Below, piece after piece: positions 43,353 to 54,800 of a stretch of 64,000 bases of DNA (position 1 is its first letter; each line of letters opens with the position of its first letter). The notes beneath the pieces are model-generated. The model was given only the letters and a program-made list of their open reading frames with translations, was not told where the DNA came from and ran no database searches. The position numbers were made by a program, and so were the translations under genes. The DNA lies in the NCBI RefSeq assembly GCF_932526225.1, contig NC_064037.1:6033703-6097702 (forward strand), given 5' to 3'. This DNA is from Nematostella vectensis. Lineage: Eukaryota > Cnidaria > Anthozoa > Actiniaria > Edwardsiidae.

Positions 43353-44693
43353 TTTTAGGTGAATTCTGTTTGTTAGCCTCTCACTGCCGCCGCCATCTTT
43401 GATAAGCAAATCACAGGCAGCCCAAGTATTTCACAAAAGACCACAGGTAACCCAAAGGTGTAATCCATCGAGGGACATAGCAGGCACGCCTACCCCCCCC
43501 CCCCCCCAATATTTTCTTTTAAAAAAACGAGCAGTAGAGGCGTGGCTGCCTCTCCCCCAAAGGCCTGTCACAGCTCGACACATAAAAATACACACTTGAT
43601 TCTTCCAGTGGGGGCTGAGGAAGTCTGATACTATAATGCAGGAGTGTACATATGGGTTTGGATCCCTGTCAGCATTTTCTAGGTATTCACCTGTAATGTG
43701 GCATGCATGCCTTCATAGGATGATGAAAGCAGCTAAGTGAATAGAAAGAGTCTGTGAAATAAATTTTAATGATTAAACATACAATTATTTTTTTTCCACA
43801 GAAACAAATTACATTTTTAATAATTATCCATTTTGAGTCAGGGGAAACTCTCCATAAAGTAGACAGAGGTGATAGTCCTTACTTATAGAGTATAAAATTA
43901 TGCCCCTCTACCCCATTTGAGGGTCTCAGGCTATGATCATCAAAGTCCTGATAACAACTGGGCATGAATGTAGCCAGAAAAGCTTGATGTTGGCACCTAA
44001 AGGACTAGCAGTTCAGAAAACCAGTAAATATTTTTGTTTTTAGTGCTTAGAGTTAGAAAGTGCCTCGATCACACTGGGTAAGAATTGCTGTTGACCACAA
44101 CCCTTTCTATTAGGGTAAGAATTAATTTGTATGATGATCATCCCTGTCTGTTTTTTTATAGAAGTCCCCTCCTGGAGCTTTGTGCTCCATGACATTTTCT
44201 TTAAGTCACAATGGGTTAGAGTTTTCACTGTAATTCATGGATAATATGCCTCACATATTAGCCTTTTCACAGACCACATTGTTCAATAATTCATACCTGT
44301 CAACTCTCCACATTAGGCTGGAGTCTCAAGATTTTGGACCCCTTCTCCCGCGTTGAGCACCAAATCTCCCGCTTTTTAGTGATTTTTATCGCTTCCAAAA
44401 ATTCTTCTATAGAAAACCGTCATTTTGCCTATTTTCTATTAAATATTTGAAACAATAATTCCCTTGTGTAGCACAATTTATCTAACACCCTTGTGAGATC
44501 AATAAGTGGATTTGTTCGTGAGGGCTTTCTATACGACAAACGTCTGCAAGGTTAAACCCAGCCCTCCCCAAAAAAAATTAATATAGCCACCCCTCCCCCC
44601 AAAAAATTTTCAAGCCTTGAGATTTTCGGAGGTTGACAGATATGATAATTCCATAATGTCAGATAAACCCCTCTTTAGCAACTCATGCCTAGC
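43353..44693. other. Region between MRPS23 start and the GTPase-like gene
   Basis: Upstream DNA of MRPS23 and 3' flank of the next gene. It contains a poly(C) tract with partial TIR-element sequence at about 43465-43570 and a complete TIR element at 44291-44648. No other gene seen. Confidence 0.5.
44291..44648. mobile_element. TIR element of about 358 bp, CATACCTGTCAAC family, copy A
   Basis: Left end CATACCTGTCAACTC, right end GAGGTTGACAGATATG in slightly diverged inverse. ATAATT stands on both sides, a plausible 6-bp target duplication. Shares long blocks (CAAGATTTTGGACCCCTTCT, TTTTTAGTGATTTTTATCGC, AAGCCTTGAGATTTTC) with the copy at 60231. Confidence 0.75.
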
Positions 44694-47177
44694 TCATATC
44701 ATTCGCATCTTACGGAGATCACCCTCTACAAGTGACCTCATGTCCTGTGGAAAAACAGCTTTGATATCGCTCCAACATGCCGCAAGCGCATGCAGTGTTT
44801 TCACATCTTCTTTCTGCAACTCGCTGGACACTTTAAGGATGCTGCTTTCAGGCCACTGATGTCTGTTCTTCATCACCTCCAGAAAGACATCTAAGGCAGC
44901 TATAGTCATAACAAGGAAAGATTACCCATTACATACTTTATGCAAAAAATGGTTTATTTGCTGGTGATGCCAAATGGAAAAAGAAGGATATTTACTATTT
45001 TGCCCCAACCAAAGCAAGGCTTAGGACTCTTGTATAATATAAGCAGATAATGCATACACAAGTGGGTGCACAGGGTGCAAAAGTTCCAAGTAGGATGGTG
45101 GGAAAGTAGATAATATGTTATTGAAGGGCCATCAAGAACTAGCCTTTTTCCATATGATACCTATGATTGGACACTTCCCCGCCCCTAAGCACTCCAGCTT
45201 AGTCGCTCTTCAATTTCTTATCACAGAAGGGATCTGCAAATTTGAATCTGAATCTGCAAATCTTAGATGCATCTGCATATTAAATCTTGTTCCTGTGCAG
45301 CTCTACCCCCCCCCCCCCCCCCCACCTTGCCATATTCTGGCTAAGAGCCATTTTTTTACCTCGAGGGGCAGTTGCATTAGAGTCCCCAGTGCTTGCTTTT
45401 TCTATGGCCTGTTGGAGCTCCTGTCTTAGCATCGCCGCACGGGATACCTTTGCCTTTTTAGCATACTTCTCTGCATTCACCAAAACAAACTGCAGGATGT
45501 TAAAAATCTGTAGCTCTGTATGCACATCTGGCCCTGGATTGTCCGGACAATAGTTTGACACAAAGAATGTATGGTCTTGTGAGCTGCCTGTTGCTTTAGA
45601 GGCGAGGTTGAGGGCCTGGGTAGTAGCCTGAGATGTCAAGACATCACGATGGGTTACCACGGTTACAGGAGATAGGTCTGAAACAGATAAAAGCAGGCAT
45701 ATTACTGGCCACTCTAGTTGAAAATAGGCTACAGCTCAAATTTTCAAGAAAAATGATACAATCACAGCTCAGTATGTATAAAGTCCAAAAAGTAGTAACA
45801 CCCTTGTAGACAGTTCTTATCAATCGGTTTACCCACAAGACAAAGGATATGTTGGAGAACTACTTCCCTAAAAATCCCCCAATCTAACAATGTTTTTTTT
45901 TCATCTGTGTTATTGTTTTTATTTAAGATTGGAAGAAAAACAAGATGAGCTGACATTAAGTAAAAAGAAAACAAATATAGACCATACCAATGACGCCAAG
46001 CGTATCTCTCAATGGCTTCAAATACTTCTCCAGAGTCCCATTCTTCAGTCTAACGTCATTGGCTTTCACAACTAACACCACGCCATGAAGCCAGCTATCA
46101 AATGGGCCATCGACCACGCCCTTTTCACCACTACCACCCTCACTGTCTCCTCGACGGATGACATCCCCGGAACGAATCCTCCCAAAGAGGATATCCTTGA
46201 GCTCCCTATCCTCGTGGTGGTCATAGCTAAAGAAGCCCCGAGTGTCGACCAATCTGAAGAACAGCTCCTGAAGGTAGTCCTCTAAAAAGATGGTCCCCTC
46301 AGAACCAGTGGTTGCTATGGGAACGGAACCTTTATTCGTCTGACGCACAGTTCGCTCGCACGTATTGATGAAGCAGCTCTTTCCCGAACCAGTCGGTCCA
46401 AACACCCCGATTCGAAGCTTTTTAATGTCACTAATCGCAACGCCTTGGATCCCACTAGTACTGGTTTTGTCACCAAATCTGTAACTCTTCAATGCTTGAC
46501 GCTTGTTAGCCGACTCCGACTCGAGTGCTCTCTGTCTCTCGAGTTCTCTTTGTCTTTGAAGCTCCTTCTGTCGTTGTCGTTCCCGCTCGGCGGCTTCTTC
46601 GGCTTCTTTTATTCGCTTTTGCTCTGCTAGGAATCGTTGTCGCTCTCTCTCGGCCGCTTCTCTCGCCTCTCTTGCGATCCTTTCTTGCTCTTGGCGCTCT
46701 CTTTCGAGCCTCACTTGCTCAAGTCGTTGCTGCTCAAGTCGCCTTTGCTCTGCGAGAATTTCCGCTGTGCGGTCGACATACGTATAGTGAGTCTCGTGAT
46801 GGCTGCCTCCGCCCTAGGGGGAAAATCATGAGATTTTACAGTTTCTTGGAACTCAAAACGATCTTCCAGTTTAAAGAGTTAACCATTTTCACGAGCTTCA
46901 CAACAAGCCACCATCATTTGCAAGCATGTACCGATGGTAATATGAACCGATGGTCATCGAGCAATTTTACGCGAATACAGCGAATAAATTATAGTCTGTA
47001 CAAATCACAACAAATGTACTTACAAAGAACGACACTTTATGTACTGCTAAATAAAATTATAACACTTTTGAAGCCTTCGAGAAGACGAGCGAGGCATTTC
47101 CTGAAAATGCCATTACAAGTCGTGTGTCTTACCAAATACGCACTAAATGATGCTTTCGAATATATACTTACCCCCAT
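44694..47177 (-). CDS. P-loop GTPase-like protein, IFI44-type, with coiled coil and possible myristoylation start (451 aa)
   Basis: Exons on the minus strand: 47172-47177 (only ATG GGG), 45988-46813, 45360-45677 and 44694-44899. In phase, 452 codons including TGA. The short exon 1 plus exon 2 give MGGGGSHHETHYTYV, a good N-myristoylation pattern. Residues about 20-105 are a Glu/Arg/Gln-rich coiled coil. Then come P-loop GPTGSGKS (141-148), a G3-like DTRG (192-195) and, at the start of exon 3, VVTHRD in the G4 position. IFI44/IFI44L proteins have this type of P-loop domain; in vertebrates they are interferon-induced and their biochemistry is poorly defined, so membrane-attached nucleotide binding is inference. 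The C-terminal part is helical without known motifs. The two-codon first exon is the least certain part; ATG-less alternatives inside exon 2 are worse. Confidence 0.75.
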
Positions 47178-48019
47178 AACAGATCTTAAAGCTCTTCTTA
47201 GGCGAAACGGCATCCCACAAGCAAACTGGATATTGCTCTCTCTGTCATATCAAGTCGGTTTATATGCCCTCCAATCGTTAAGGGGAATTTTAGAGGGAAA
47301 ATTCCCCCTGTCTCTTCTAAGAAATGTTTCTATTTCTGGCGTCGGGGTTTCCCCGGTTTCGTATCATATTTCATTCTGACATAAACAGTAGAATTAACTC
47401 CTCCCGTGATCTCGTCTCGGGAAAACCCCACAACAATTGATCTATAAAAGAACTTAAAAATATAAAACTAAATTGTGTGACAGGGCATTCCAACGTTTAG
47501 CTCATGATACGGATCGAGTATTATATTTTCTACCGGGAGGCAAATTGCTAGTCTGCTTAGCAGCATTTTAGCGTGTCACGTACGCATTCCCCGCAAGCTT
47601 GTTGGGAAGCTCCTGAGTGACACAGCGGCAGCTGTAGCAGACTAGCCATTTGCCTTGACATTTGTATGAGGTAAAGCGCCAGCACGCGTCTTTTTAAAGC
47701 CAAAAAGGATTCTCGACTTGTATCAGCTTGTCTTCGTGTGATACACAGGGCCTCGAAGCAGAATTTGCGCACCCCCCCCCCCCCCCCCAGGCGGTCAAAA
47801 AGTCGGTTATTTCTTATTATGGAAAAGGTACCTTAAAGCCGCATTGTCACCAGTTTACTTCCGGTCGATTACGTAAGAATCTCCGATGATTTTTAACGGA
47901 AAACACGAAAAATATTTCAAAATATAGAAATCAGTGTGTCTATTGGAAGTTTCTTTGAGGATGTGACTGCTAATTTAGAGCGGATGGCCTGTTAAATATG
48001 TCGGATTCAAATAGATTCT

Positions 48020-48650
48020 TTCCCCTAACTTTTCACCATTATCCACCATATCCACCATTTGCCACATAGCCCATGGTACTTGCAGTGCTATGTGTCTGCT
48101 ATGTATGGTGGACCACCCCTCCCCCTTACTTTTCACAATATCCACCATTTCCACCATATCCACCATTTGCCACATAGCCCTATCCCTTGGCCATGGTACT
48201 TGCAGTGCTATGTCTGCTATGTATGGTGGACCACCCCTCCCCCCTTACTTTTCACCATATCCACCATTTGCCACATAGCCCTATCCCTTGGCTGTGGTAC
48301 TTGCAGTGTTGAATATCTGCTATGTATGGTGGACCACCCCTCCCACTTACATTTCACCCATAGCCCTATCCCTTGGCCATGGTACTTGCAGTGCTATGTC
48401 TGCTATGTATGGTGGACCACCCCACCCCCTTACTTTTCACCATATCCACCATTTGCCACATAGCCCTATCCCTTGGCCGTAGTCTTGCAGTGTTGAATAT
48501 CTGCAAATGTATGGTGGACCACCCCTCCCCCTTACATTTCACCATATCCACCATTTACCACATAGCCCTATCCCTTGGCCATGGTACTTGCAGTGCTATG
48601 TGTCTGCTATAAATGGTGGACCACCTCTCCCCCTTACTTTTCATAACTTT
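48020..48650. repeat. VNTR of about 110-bp units
   Basis: About six units containing CACCATATCCACCATTTGCC, ACATAGCCCTATCCCTTGGC, CATGGTACTTGCAGTGCTAT and TGTATGGTGGACCACCCCTC. Units vary in length (95-130 bp) by internal duplication of the TCCACCAT motif. Confidence 0.9.
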
Positions 48651-49191
48651 TGCCATAACTTTGTTTCTTAGCCCAGATACTTGCAGTTCTTAACGACTGT
48701 TATGTATTGATCTCCCCTCAATTCCTATGCTACACTGCTATCAGATACTTGCAGTGCTAGATGAACTGTAATTTATTGATTAATAGGACCACCCCTCCCC
48801 TGAAAGCAACACCCTACTGCATTTTATTACCATTTGGCCATTTGCAACCAAGCCTGACAAATGCCCATTCCATATGACAAATGGCTAATGTAAGACAGAG
48901 TTGGACAGTAATATCAGTGCGAAAATGTGCCATTTGATTTACTAGCCACGTATCAAGGTTTTGCTTTTTTTAAGAAAACACACAGCTAGTTTGGCTTCCC
49001 ATGACAGTACGAAAATTTGCCTTACAAAACGCTTCAGCCGCGAGCCGACCTGTTGTGTTGAGGCCACATTTGTAATAACCTGCCACATTTGTTATAACGG
49101 CCACATTTTTGTAATAAGGTAGGCCACATTTGTAATAAACTATCCGATATCTCATGAAAGAAACATCGCATGACATCCAAATGCAACCAGA

Positions 49192-49490
49192 TGGTCACGT
49201 GATATGTGACGTCATCCATGACGTCATTTTAAAATAAGAAATATTAATATAAAAGATATGTCATGATAGACAAATCGTCAGGCTGTCAAACATAGATGTC
49301 ATGCGAGTGCCAATAAGGTGAGACAGAATAGTCATGTGATGTATGACGTCATCGACAACGACATCGAAATATTCATATCTCAAGTTGAAGCATCGTCAGA
49401 AATCCAAACATGTAGTTTCGGTAGGTGTTTAGGCATATCAAAGAGATAGTCGCGTGATGTGCGACTTCATCGATAGCGTCACAAGCAGTC
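49192..49490. repeat. Three diverged units of about 125 bp with CRE-like TGACGTCA motifs
   Basis: Each unit carries a core of type AGTCATGTGATGTATGACGT followed by CATCGA. The first has TGACGTCA twice and CACGTGAT; the second has one TGACGTCA; the third is degraded (CGACTTCA). Intervening sequence is AT-rich and also similar between units. Could be a decayed satellite or a regulatory cluster. Confidence 0.6.
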
Positions 49491-50418
49491 ATAAAGCCTC
49501 GTATTAAAATTATCGGACAAAAATACTAAATGTTCTGGTTTGGAGCTCTGCTTTTAGGCAGTGCCTTAAGTTATCTGGTAAACAAGGAGAATTTGATTTT
49601 TCTAAGAGGCAAGGAAGACGTAGCGACAGAATTAATCAAAATGACTTCATCGATTATGCAAACTATAGTCGATAAGGCAAACATTAAGGATCACATCTTA
49701 TCCCGTAAAAGAAAGACTAATATGCTCTTGACAACAAAATGTATATTTAGCCATATCATGATAAAAACAAGTGCAATTCTGATAATTAATGCTAATCAAC
49801 TATTACTCTCGCAATCAATATGTTCCCAACAGTAATAGTAATTACAAATATTTCCTAATAAATTAACAATCATTTTATCTCAATAATAATAAAACGCACG
49901 CCTTATCATGTTATAAGAATGATAACATGTCTGCCTGAAATGTTTTAAATATGCGTAAATCACGATTTGGGATGTTATTTTTTATTATTTTGTAACGATT
50001 TTGAAATAGAGGTTTTTTGTAACACCTCTAGCCCCCTCCCCCCCCTGGCAAAGACCCTGTCTACCAAGTTTGGTTTTGATTCGACAAGTCTTCAAGGTTA
50101 TATGAAGGTTTGAGCACAAGGTCCTGATAAAATATACCTTATTCTGCTTAATTTTCGCGCGATTTAAAAAAATTCGCGAACTTGATACAGTATAAGACTT
50201 GCGAAAAATAATAAAGGCTGCAAACTTTAATTTAGCGAAATTTAATGGATATAGAATGAAAAAATGACGACAGAGATTGAGATATCCTATTATAGGAAAT
50301 GCCACGAAACATCGCTAATGGCTAGAGGAACAAAATCACTTTTCATTACTTTAAGAAAAGGGCAATTCAGCAGCCGCTAAGGTACAGCTTTGCTGGTGTG
50401 GTTTCGATATATTGGTTC

Positions 50419-50732
50419 CAGGCCCGTACCCAGGATTTTTCTTGGGGGGGGGGGGGGGGGGTGCGAAATCCGAAAAAGTGGACTTAATTTTTCCTGGGGG
50501 GGAGGGGGAGGGGGTGGGTTGAGGGAGTTCTCTCGATAAAAATCTGACCACCCGCGAAAAAAATTCTTTTTTATGCCTTTTAAGTATCTCCACGGGACGT
50601 TTATTGTCGGATTTGACTACATACCAGAGTGATCTAGCTTATGCTTTATAGTTTTGTCTACAAATAGCACGTGTATTGAGAACTTCGCCCGTTGGGGGGG
50701 GGGGGCCTGCACCCCCCCTGGGTACGGGCCTG
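50419..50732. mobile_element. 314-bp TIR element, target duplication GGTTC
   Basis: Ends CAGGCCCGTACCCAGG and CTGGGTACGGGCCTG, flanked by GGTTC at 50414-50418 and 50733-50737. The interior is the inverse of much of the 42768 element (GGACGTTTATTGTCGGATTT, ACCAGAGTGATC). G-tracts lie near both ends. Confidence 0.85.
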
Positions 50733-50738
50733 GGTTCT

Positions 50739-51256
50739 TTGTTACAATAGCAACTAACATTACAGCAGAATTGAACGAATTTCTATATTATCCCCATATT
50801 GACCCTGGCTTATACAATCAACTCGAAGTTCGCCAGCTACCAGCCAAAGTGGAGGAAGTACCTAGCAAGCAGCTGCTCAGCTCAGCGGAACCATCAATTA
50901 ACCAGGGACCGGAGGAACCTTCTCACCCTGAAGGACGCCTGTTGAACCCAGCTTCTCTTCCTCCACCAGTCCTACCAGGGGCGTAGCCAGGGGGTGGCCT
51001 AGGGGGGCCAGTCCCCCCCTTTAAGCAGAAAAAAATACAGTAAATGTATGAGCCATTATTTAAAATACAGGAGAAGATGCCTTGAAAGTCCCTTTTGGGC
51101 CCCCTCCTGTTAAAAATCCTGGCTACGACGCTGCCTACACAAGCCTCAGGGAGCGGTCCAGGGTTACAACGAGGGACCAGACTATGCTCAGGAACTTCCT
51201 CATGTTCAACCTGATTGTCTGCCATCTTGTGCCACGCCGGGAGAGCTAGGAAGGTG
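50739..51256 (+). pseudogene. Possible fossil coding exon split by a TIR element
   Basis: An open frame (NITAELNEFLYYPHIDPGLY and onward to LLNPASLPPPVL) is interrupted at 50976 by the TIR element. With the element and one target copy set aside, the frame stays open after 51138 (HKPQGAVQGYNEGPDY, then PDCLPSCATPGEL) to a donor-like AG|GTGAGC at about 51256. The composition is Pro/Glu-rich. No family recognised and no neighbouring exons can be assigned. Confidence 0.3.
50976..51133. mobile_element. 158-bp TIR element, target duplication CCTAC
   Basis: Ends CAGGGGCGTAGCCAGG and CCTGGCTACGACGCTG in inverse, flanked by CCTAC at 50971-50975 and 51134-51138. The interior has the GGGGGCCAGTCCCCCC hairpin-like stretch. 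No coding capacity. Confidence 0.85.
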
Positions 51257-51834
51257 AGCAACCTCACCCTCCAGCAGTTCCATGAGAGACAGCCAGAGGA
51301 AGAGATGCAGGGTTGAGGTTCTCCACCACAAGACTAGTTCCACTGGTCCCCAGCCCTTTTCTGACGGACGAAGACGCGAAGATGCTGATCGCGGAGATGC
51401 CGATCGCCAACGTGCAAGCACGCGCTGCTGTCTCCAGTGATCGATACTTTTGGTCACTGTCTGACCTCAAGACCATCACGGAATCCCGCCGCACGTTTCT
51501 ATCCAGCAAAAAAAATCTGCATGTCAAACATGTCCTCACTAGAGATCTCAATAGAACCTTCAAAAAATTTTCTATATCATTAAATTTCGCGAGACCAAAG
51601 TTTGCAGTCTTTGTTTTTTGCGAGTCTTAAAAATTTGCCGGAAATTCATCGCGAAAAACGCCAATTTAAGTACGCGCGCGCTATTTCTCCCCCGCGAGTA
51701 GCGACACCTGTTTACACGCGGCCTCGCTCCCGTGCTGTGCCTGGGGGCTATGTTTAGCATTATAAATGCATAAATTATTCAGAAGTGGTAGAGTTTTATA
51801 GCATGGCGGCCCTACGCGTTTTCCTCCCCGCTAC

Positions 51835-54800
51835 ATGACCACGGGAATGCTTGTAATTCTCTGGAGTTCTCTATGCTTGCTAAACTTATGTTGCAAGCTA
51901 GGTAAGTACCTTAATTCTACCATTCTATTATTTCCTGAGAGTTTGTTCGGTGCTTTTACGTTTCAGCTTGCCCAAGACTTTCAACTTTACAAACGGTCTA
52001 TGATTAGCTTTCTATTTGGTTGCTATTTGATAACCATTAAAAACCTTTTTCACTCTTGAGCTAATTATGGTCTTACCAAAAAAGAAAATTTACTTTGTGT
52101 TTACCGAACTCTGTAATTCTGCGAGAGCGCGAGACAACTGCTAAAAGGCAGGGCAATAATTCTATCCCTCGAGTCAAAGCAACCGCCGTTTTATCTCGTT
52201 TCGAAGTGAGAGAATTTATCTCCCGCGAAATCTCGGCTTCAGCAAACCTATGAGTTTACCGAATCAATAAAGACAGACTGCTAGGGTAATTTCTTCGCCA
52301 TTCATCGGTTGTTTAGCTCTGTGATTTGTGTTTAAATTTATGCCATGTGTACATATAAACATTAAACGAGCGAAGAGACCTTTGCCTTGGGTTAGGGTAG
52401 TGAGATTTCGAGTGAGCGTAAATTACTTACTTATTCTTAAAACATCAAAAGTGTGATAATGATTCCCTCTAAAGAAAGACTCCGTATTTACTTTGTTTAT
52501 TTTTTACTTCGTGTTTCTACTATGTTTTGTCTCGTTTGGTTTTGCGTGAAATGAACGTTCAGACTTTTCTTCTAATGTTTAACTCACGAATGTGTGATCA
52601 ATTTGATAACATTTACATTTTGTCTATCTTTCCCTCGCTGCCAACATGCAATCATCGTGTAAAAGAATCCTATGGCAAATACCTAAAGCCATTGATAAAT
52701 CCTAACTAAGTTGTAATTAGAGCTTTAGTTATTTTCTGTTTCGAATGAATGAATGAATCGCTAACAGAAGCAAAAGGTTTTAGCTAGCTGTTAATTAATC
52801 GAAAACTTTAATTTGAAAGGTAACGAAAGATAACTTAGTGATAAGTTACCCTCTTACGTCCGGCATAAATATTATTTCAACAAATATTAGATACTCGTGG
52901 TAGAATATGCTTTGAGTGAATTGTCCTTTTTTGATCGTCAAAACTCTTAATTCATTTTGTAAAAAAAATTCTTTTTTTTTCAGAGAAAAACTGATACTGC
53001 TGTATAAAAAATTGATTGTTTTATGACTTATTGCAGAAATAGATATAAAAGTTAATTTCTAGGCTTAGTAGAGATATTGCATGAAAGTACCTGCTAATAA
53101 AACAATTAATTTTGTAATTCAATATTTTAATTTTTTTTTACGATGTTGCATTAACAAAAATTAGAAAAATAAATGCTTGGCACAACACGACAAAAATATT
53201 AATACATATACAAATTGATCTACTATCCATAGACGATTAGAAGCTTTTCGTCGCGGTATGAGTATTCTACCGCTCCAAATGACTTGTATATTTGCATGTC
53301 ATATGCACAGGTAGTTATGTGAAATAATGCCAATGCAACCAGTATTTGTATTGTCTTGGACCATGCTTGTTTTTCAGCACCTCCAATTCATTTATCTATA
53401 CTGCTAATCCCTTTAAAAGGAACAGCAAAGTGTAGCTTCTTATTCAGTCAATTACTTTTTCCGTCTACAGATCTAGTCAAAGGAGATGCCACTTTCGACA
53501 ATATGAAGGTACAGGATTTTGAGTGGGGGTTGGGTGGTCATCTATCTATTAGCAAATCATATTCTTGTAGGTTCATTTATATGGCGCAGCTTTTTTTTTT
53601 CTTTTATTTGGACAGACCTAGGAGTCAAATGGATTTTTTTTTAACATGAAACTTGTCTTTAGCTTATTTCTCTTAAATGCTTTGGTTTGGCACTTGTATT
53701 CCTAAAGAAGTGAGGAGGGTTGGAAATGCTAATAATGAACAGTAAAAGCCTGATATCAGGATAGTCTACATACTGTACACAGTTAAACTGAATTCCCCCA
53801 CCCCCTTGAAACACACCACATATATTGTCAAACGCATTAGTTAATTTCATTATCAATGTCCTTTTGCCTTTTTTGTCAAAATTTGTTAATCCATTCATAA
53901 TCCATGTTTTAGGAGGCTCCTCTATCCACAAAGCAAGTCCATAGAACATTTAGAGGTAATATCATATGGGTATTGGATGTCAAGTTTTTGTATTCAAAAT
54001 CTTAGTATGTCTGTGATATCATCTACAATTAACCCATCATGCAAAATGTATTCTGCTCTCATATAAAATTGACTTTTGAAAATTACTGGGCCCATTATTT
54101 GTAATATCAAACAAAATTGCATAGATTCCTATACAGTTCCTGGTGTGTTTTTTCAATTAATACAAAAGCCATTAGAGTGATTTGTTCTGACTGAATTATT
54201 TGCCCCCAGCATTCCATCCGTGGGAAAGTAACACACTAAAGTATAACATGGACTTACTGTCTCTCTGTTATCAGTTAAAATGATACAGAGTTACAAACCA
54301 CACAGAATCCTTCATTATCCATTGAATCATTTAACTCTCATTTTTTTTAAAGAGCTTTGGCTCTTTAGAGTGTTGGAATGCCAACTTGATTTGTTTTTAT
54401 TATGATATGGATGAATGGATTAAGCTGCATTCTTTGAATTCCTTTCAATGCCTTTCACACACTATAGCTGCAGCTGACAGCATGATATTGACCTAGCTCT
54501 CCTTGTGGCCCATCTTGTGTCTAACATCTGGTGTTTGTATTGCTGAAATGGATTGTTGATGATGTGTCTTGGTGGGAATTTGTCACTTTGGAGATTAGCA
54601 CTTTCTAAGAGGGTCATTTAAATGCTGTTCTGCACAGGGCATGTTTGAGCTTGTAAAGAGCTGAGTATGCAATTATTGCCCAGCAGAATATAGAGGCAAA
54701 AAGCATTGAATGCTCAACACAGCAAGTTTAATGCTACTTTATCTCTGGGTTTTGGTGACATGACTGGTAAATGAATTATTTTGCTTGTGACATTTTTTTA

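Larger units (their letters stand above)
47178..51834. other. Gene-poor region with VNTRs, TIR elements and a possible fossil exon
   Basis: Upstream DNA of two divergent genes. It includes a poly(C) tract with a TIR-family fragment near 47770-47835, VNTRs at 48020-48650 and 49055-49140, CRE-like repeats at 49192-49490 and TIR elements at 50419 and 50976. A 101-codon ORF at 49530-49835 has no recognisable features and is probably chance. Confidence 0.5.

Noticed and set aside
44617-44859. Plus-strand ORF over the last exon of the GTPase-like gene
   Set aside because: Antisense shadow of exon 4.
46525-47379. 284-codon plus-strand ORF
   Set aside because: Antisense shadow of the coiled-coil exon of the GTPase-like gene; its composition mirrors the Glu/Arg repeats, and the opposite strand gives a spliced gene with P-loop motifs.
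49530-49835. 101-codon ORF with a hydrophobic start
   Set aside because: No recognisable domain, Lys/Ile-rich composition typical of AT-rich DNA, no splice partners seen.
53471-53507. Candidate extra exon in intron 1 of the VWC gene (DLVKGDATFDNMK)
   Set aside because: It has AG and GT borders but its length would break the phase-1 to phase-1 splice between exons 1 and 2.
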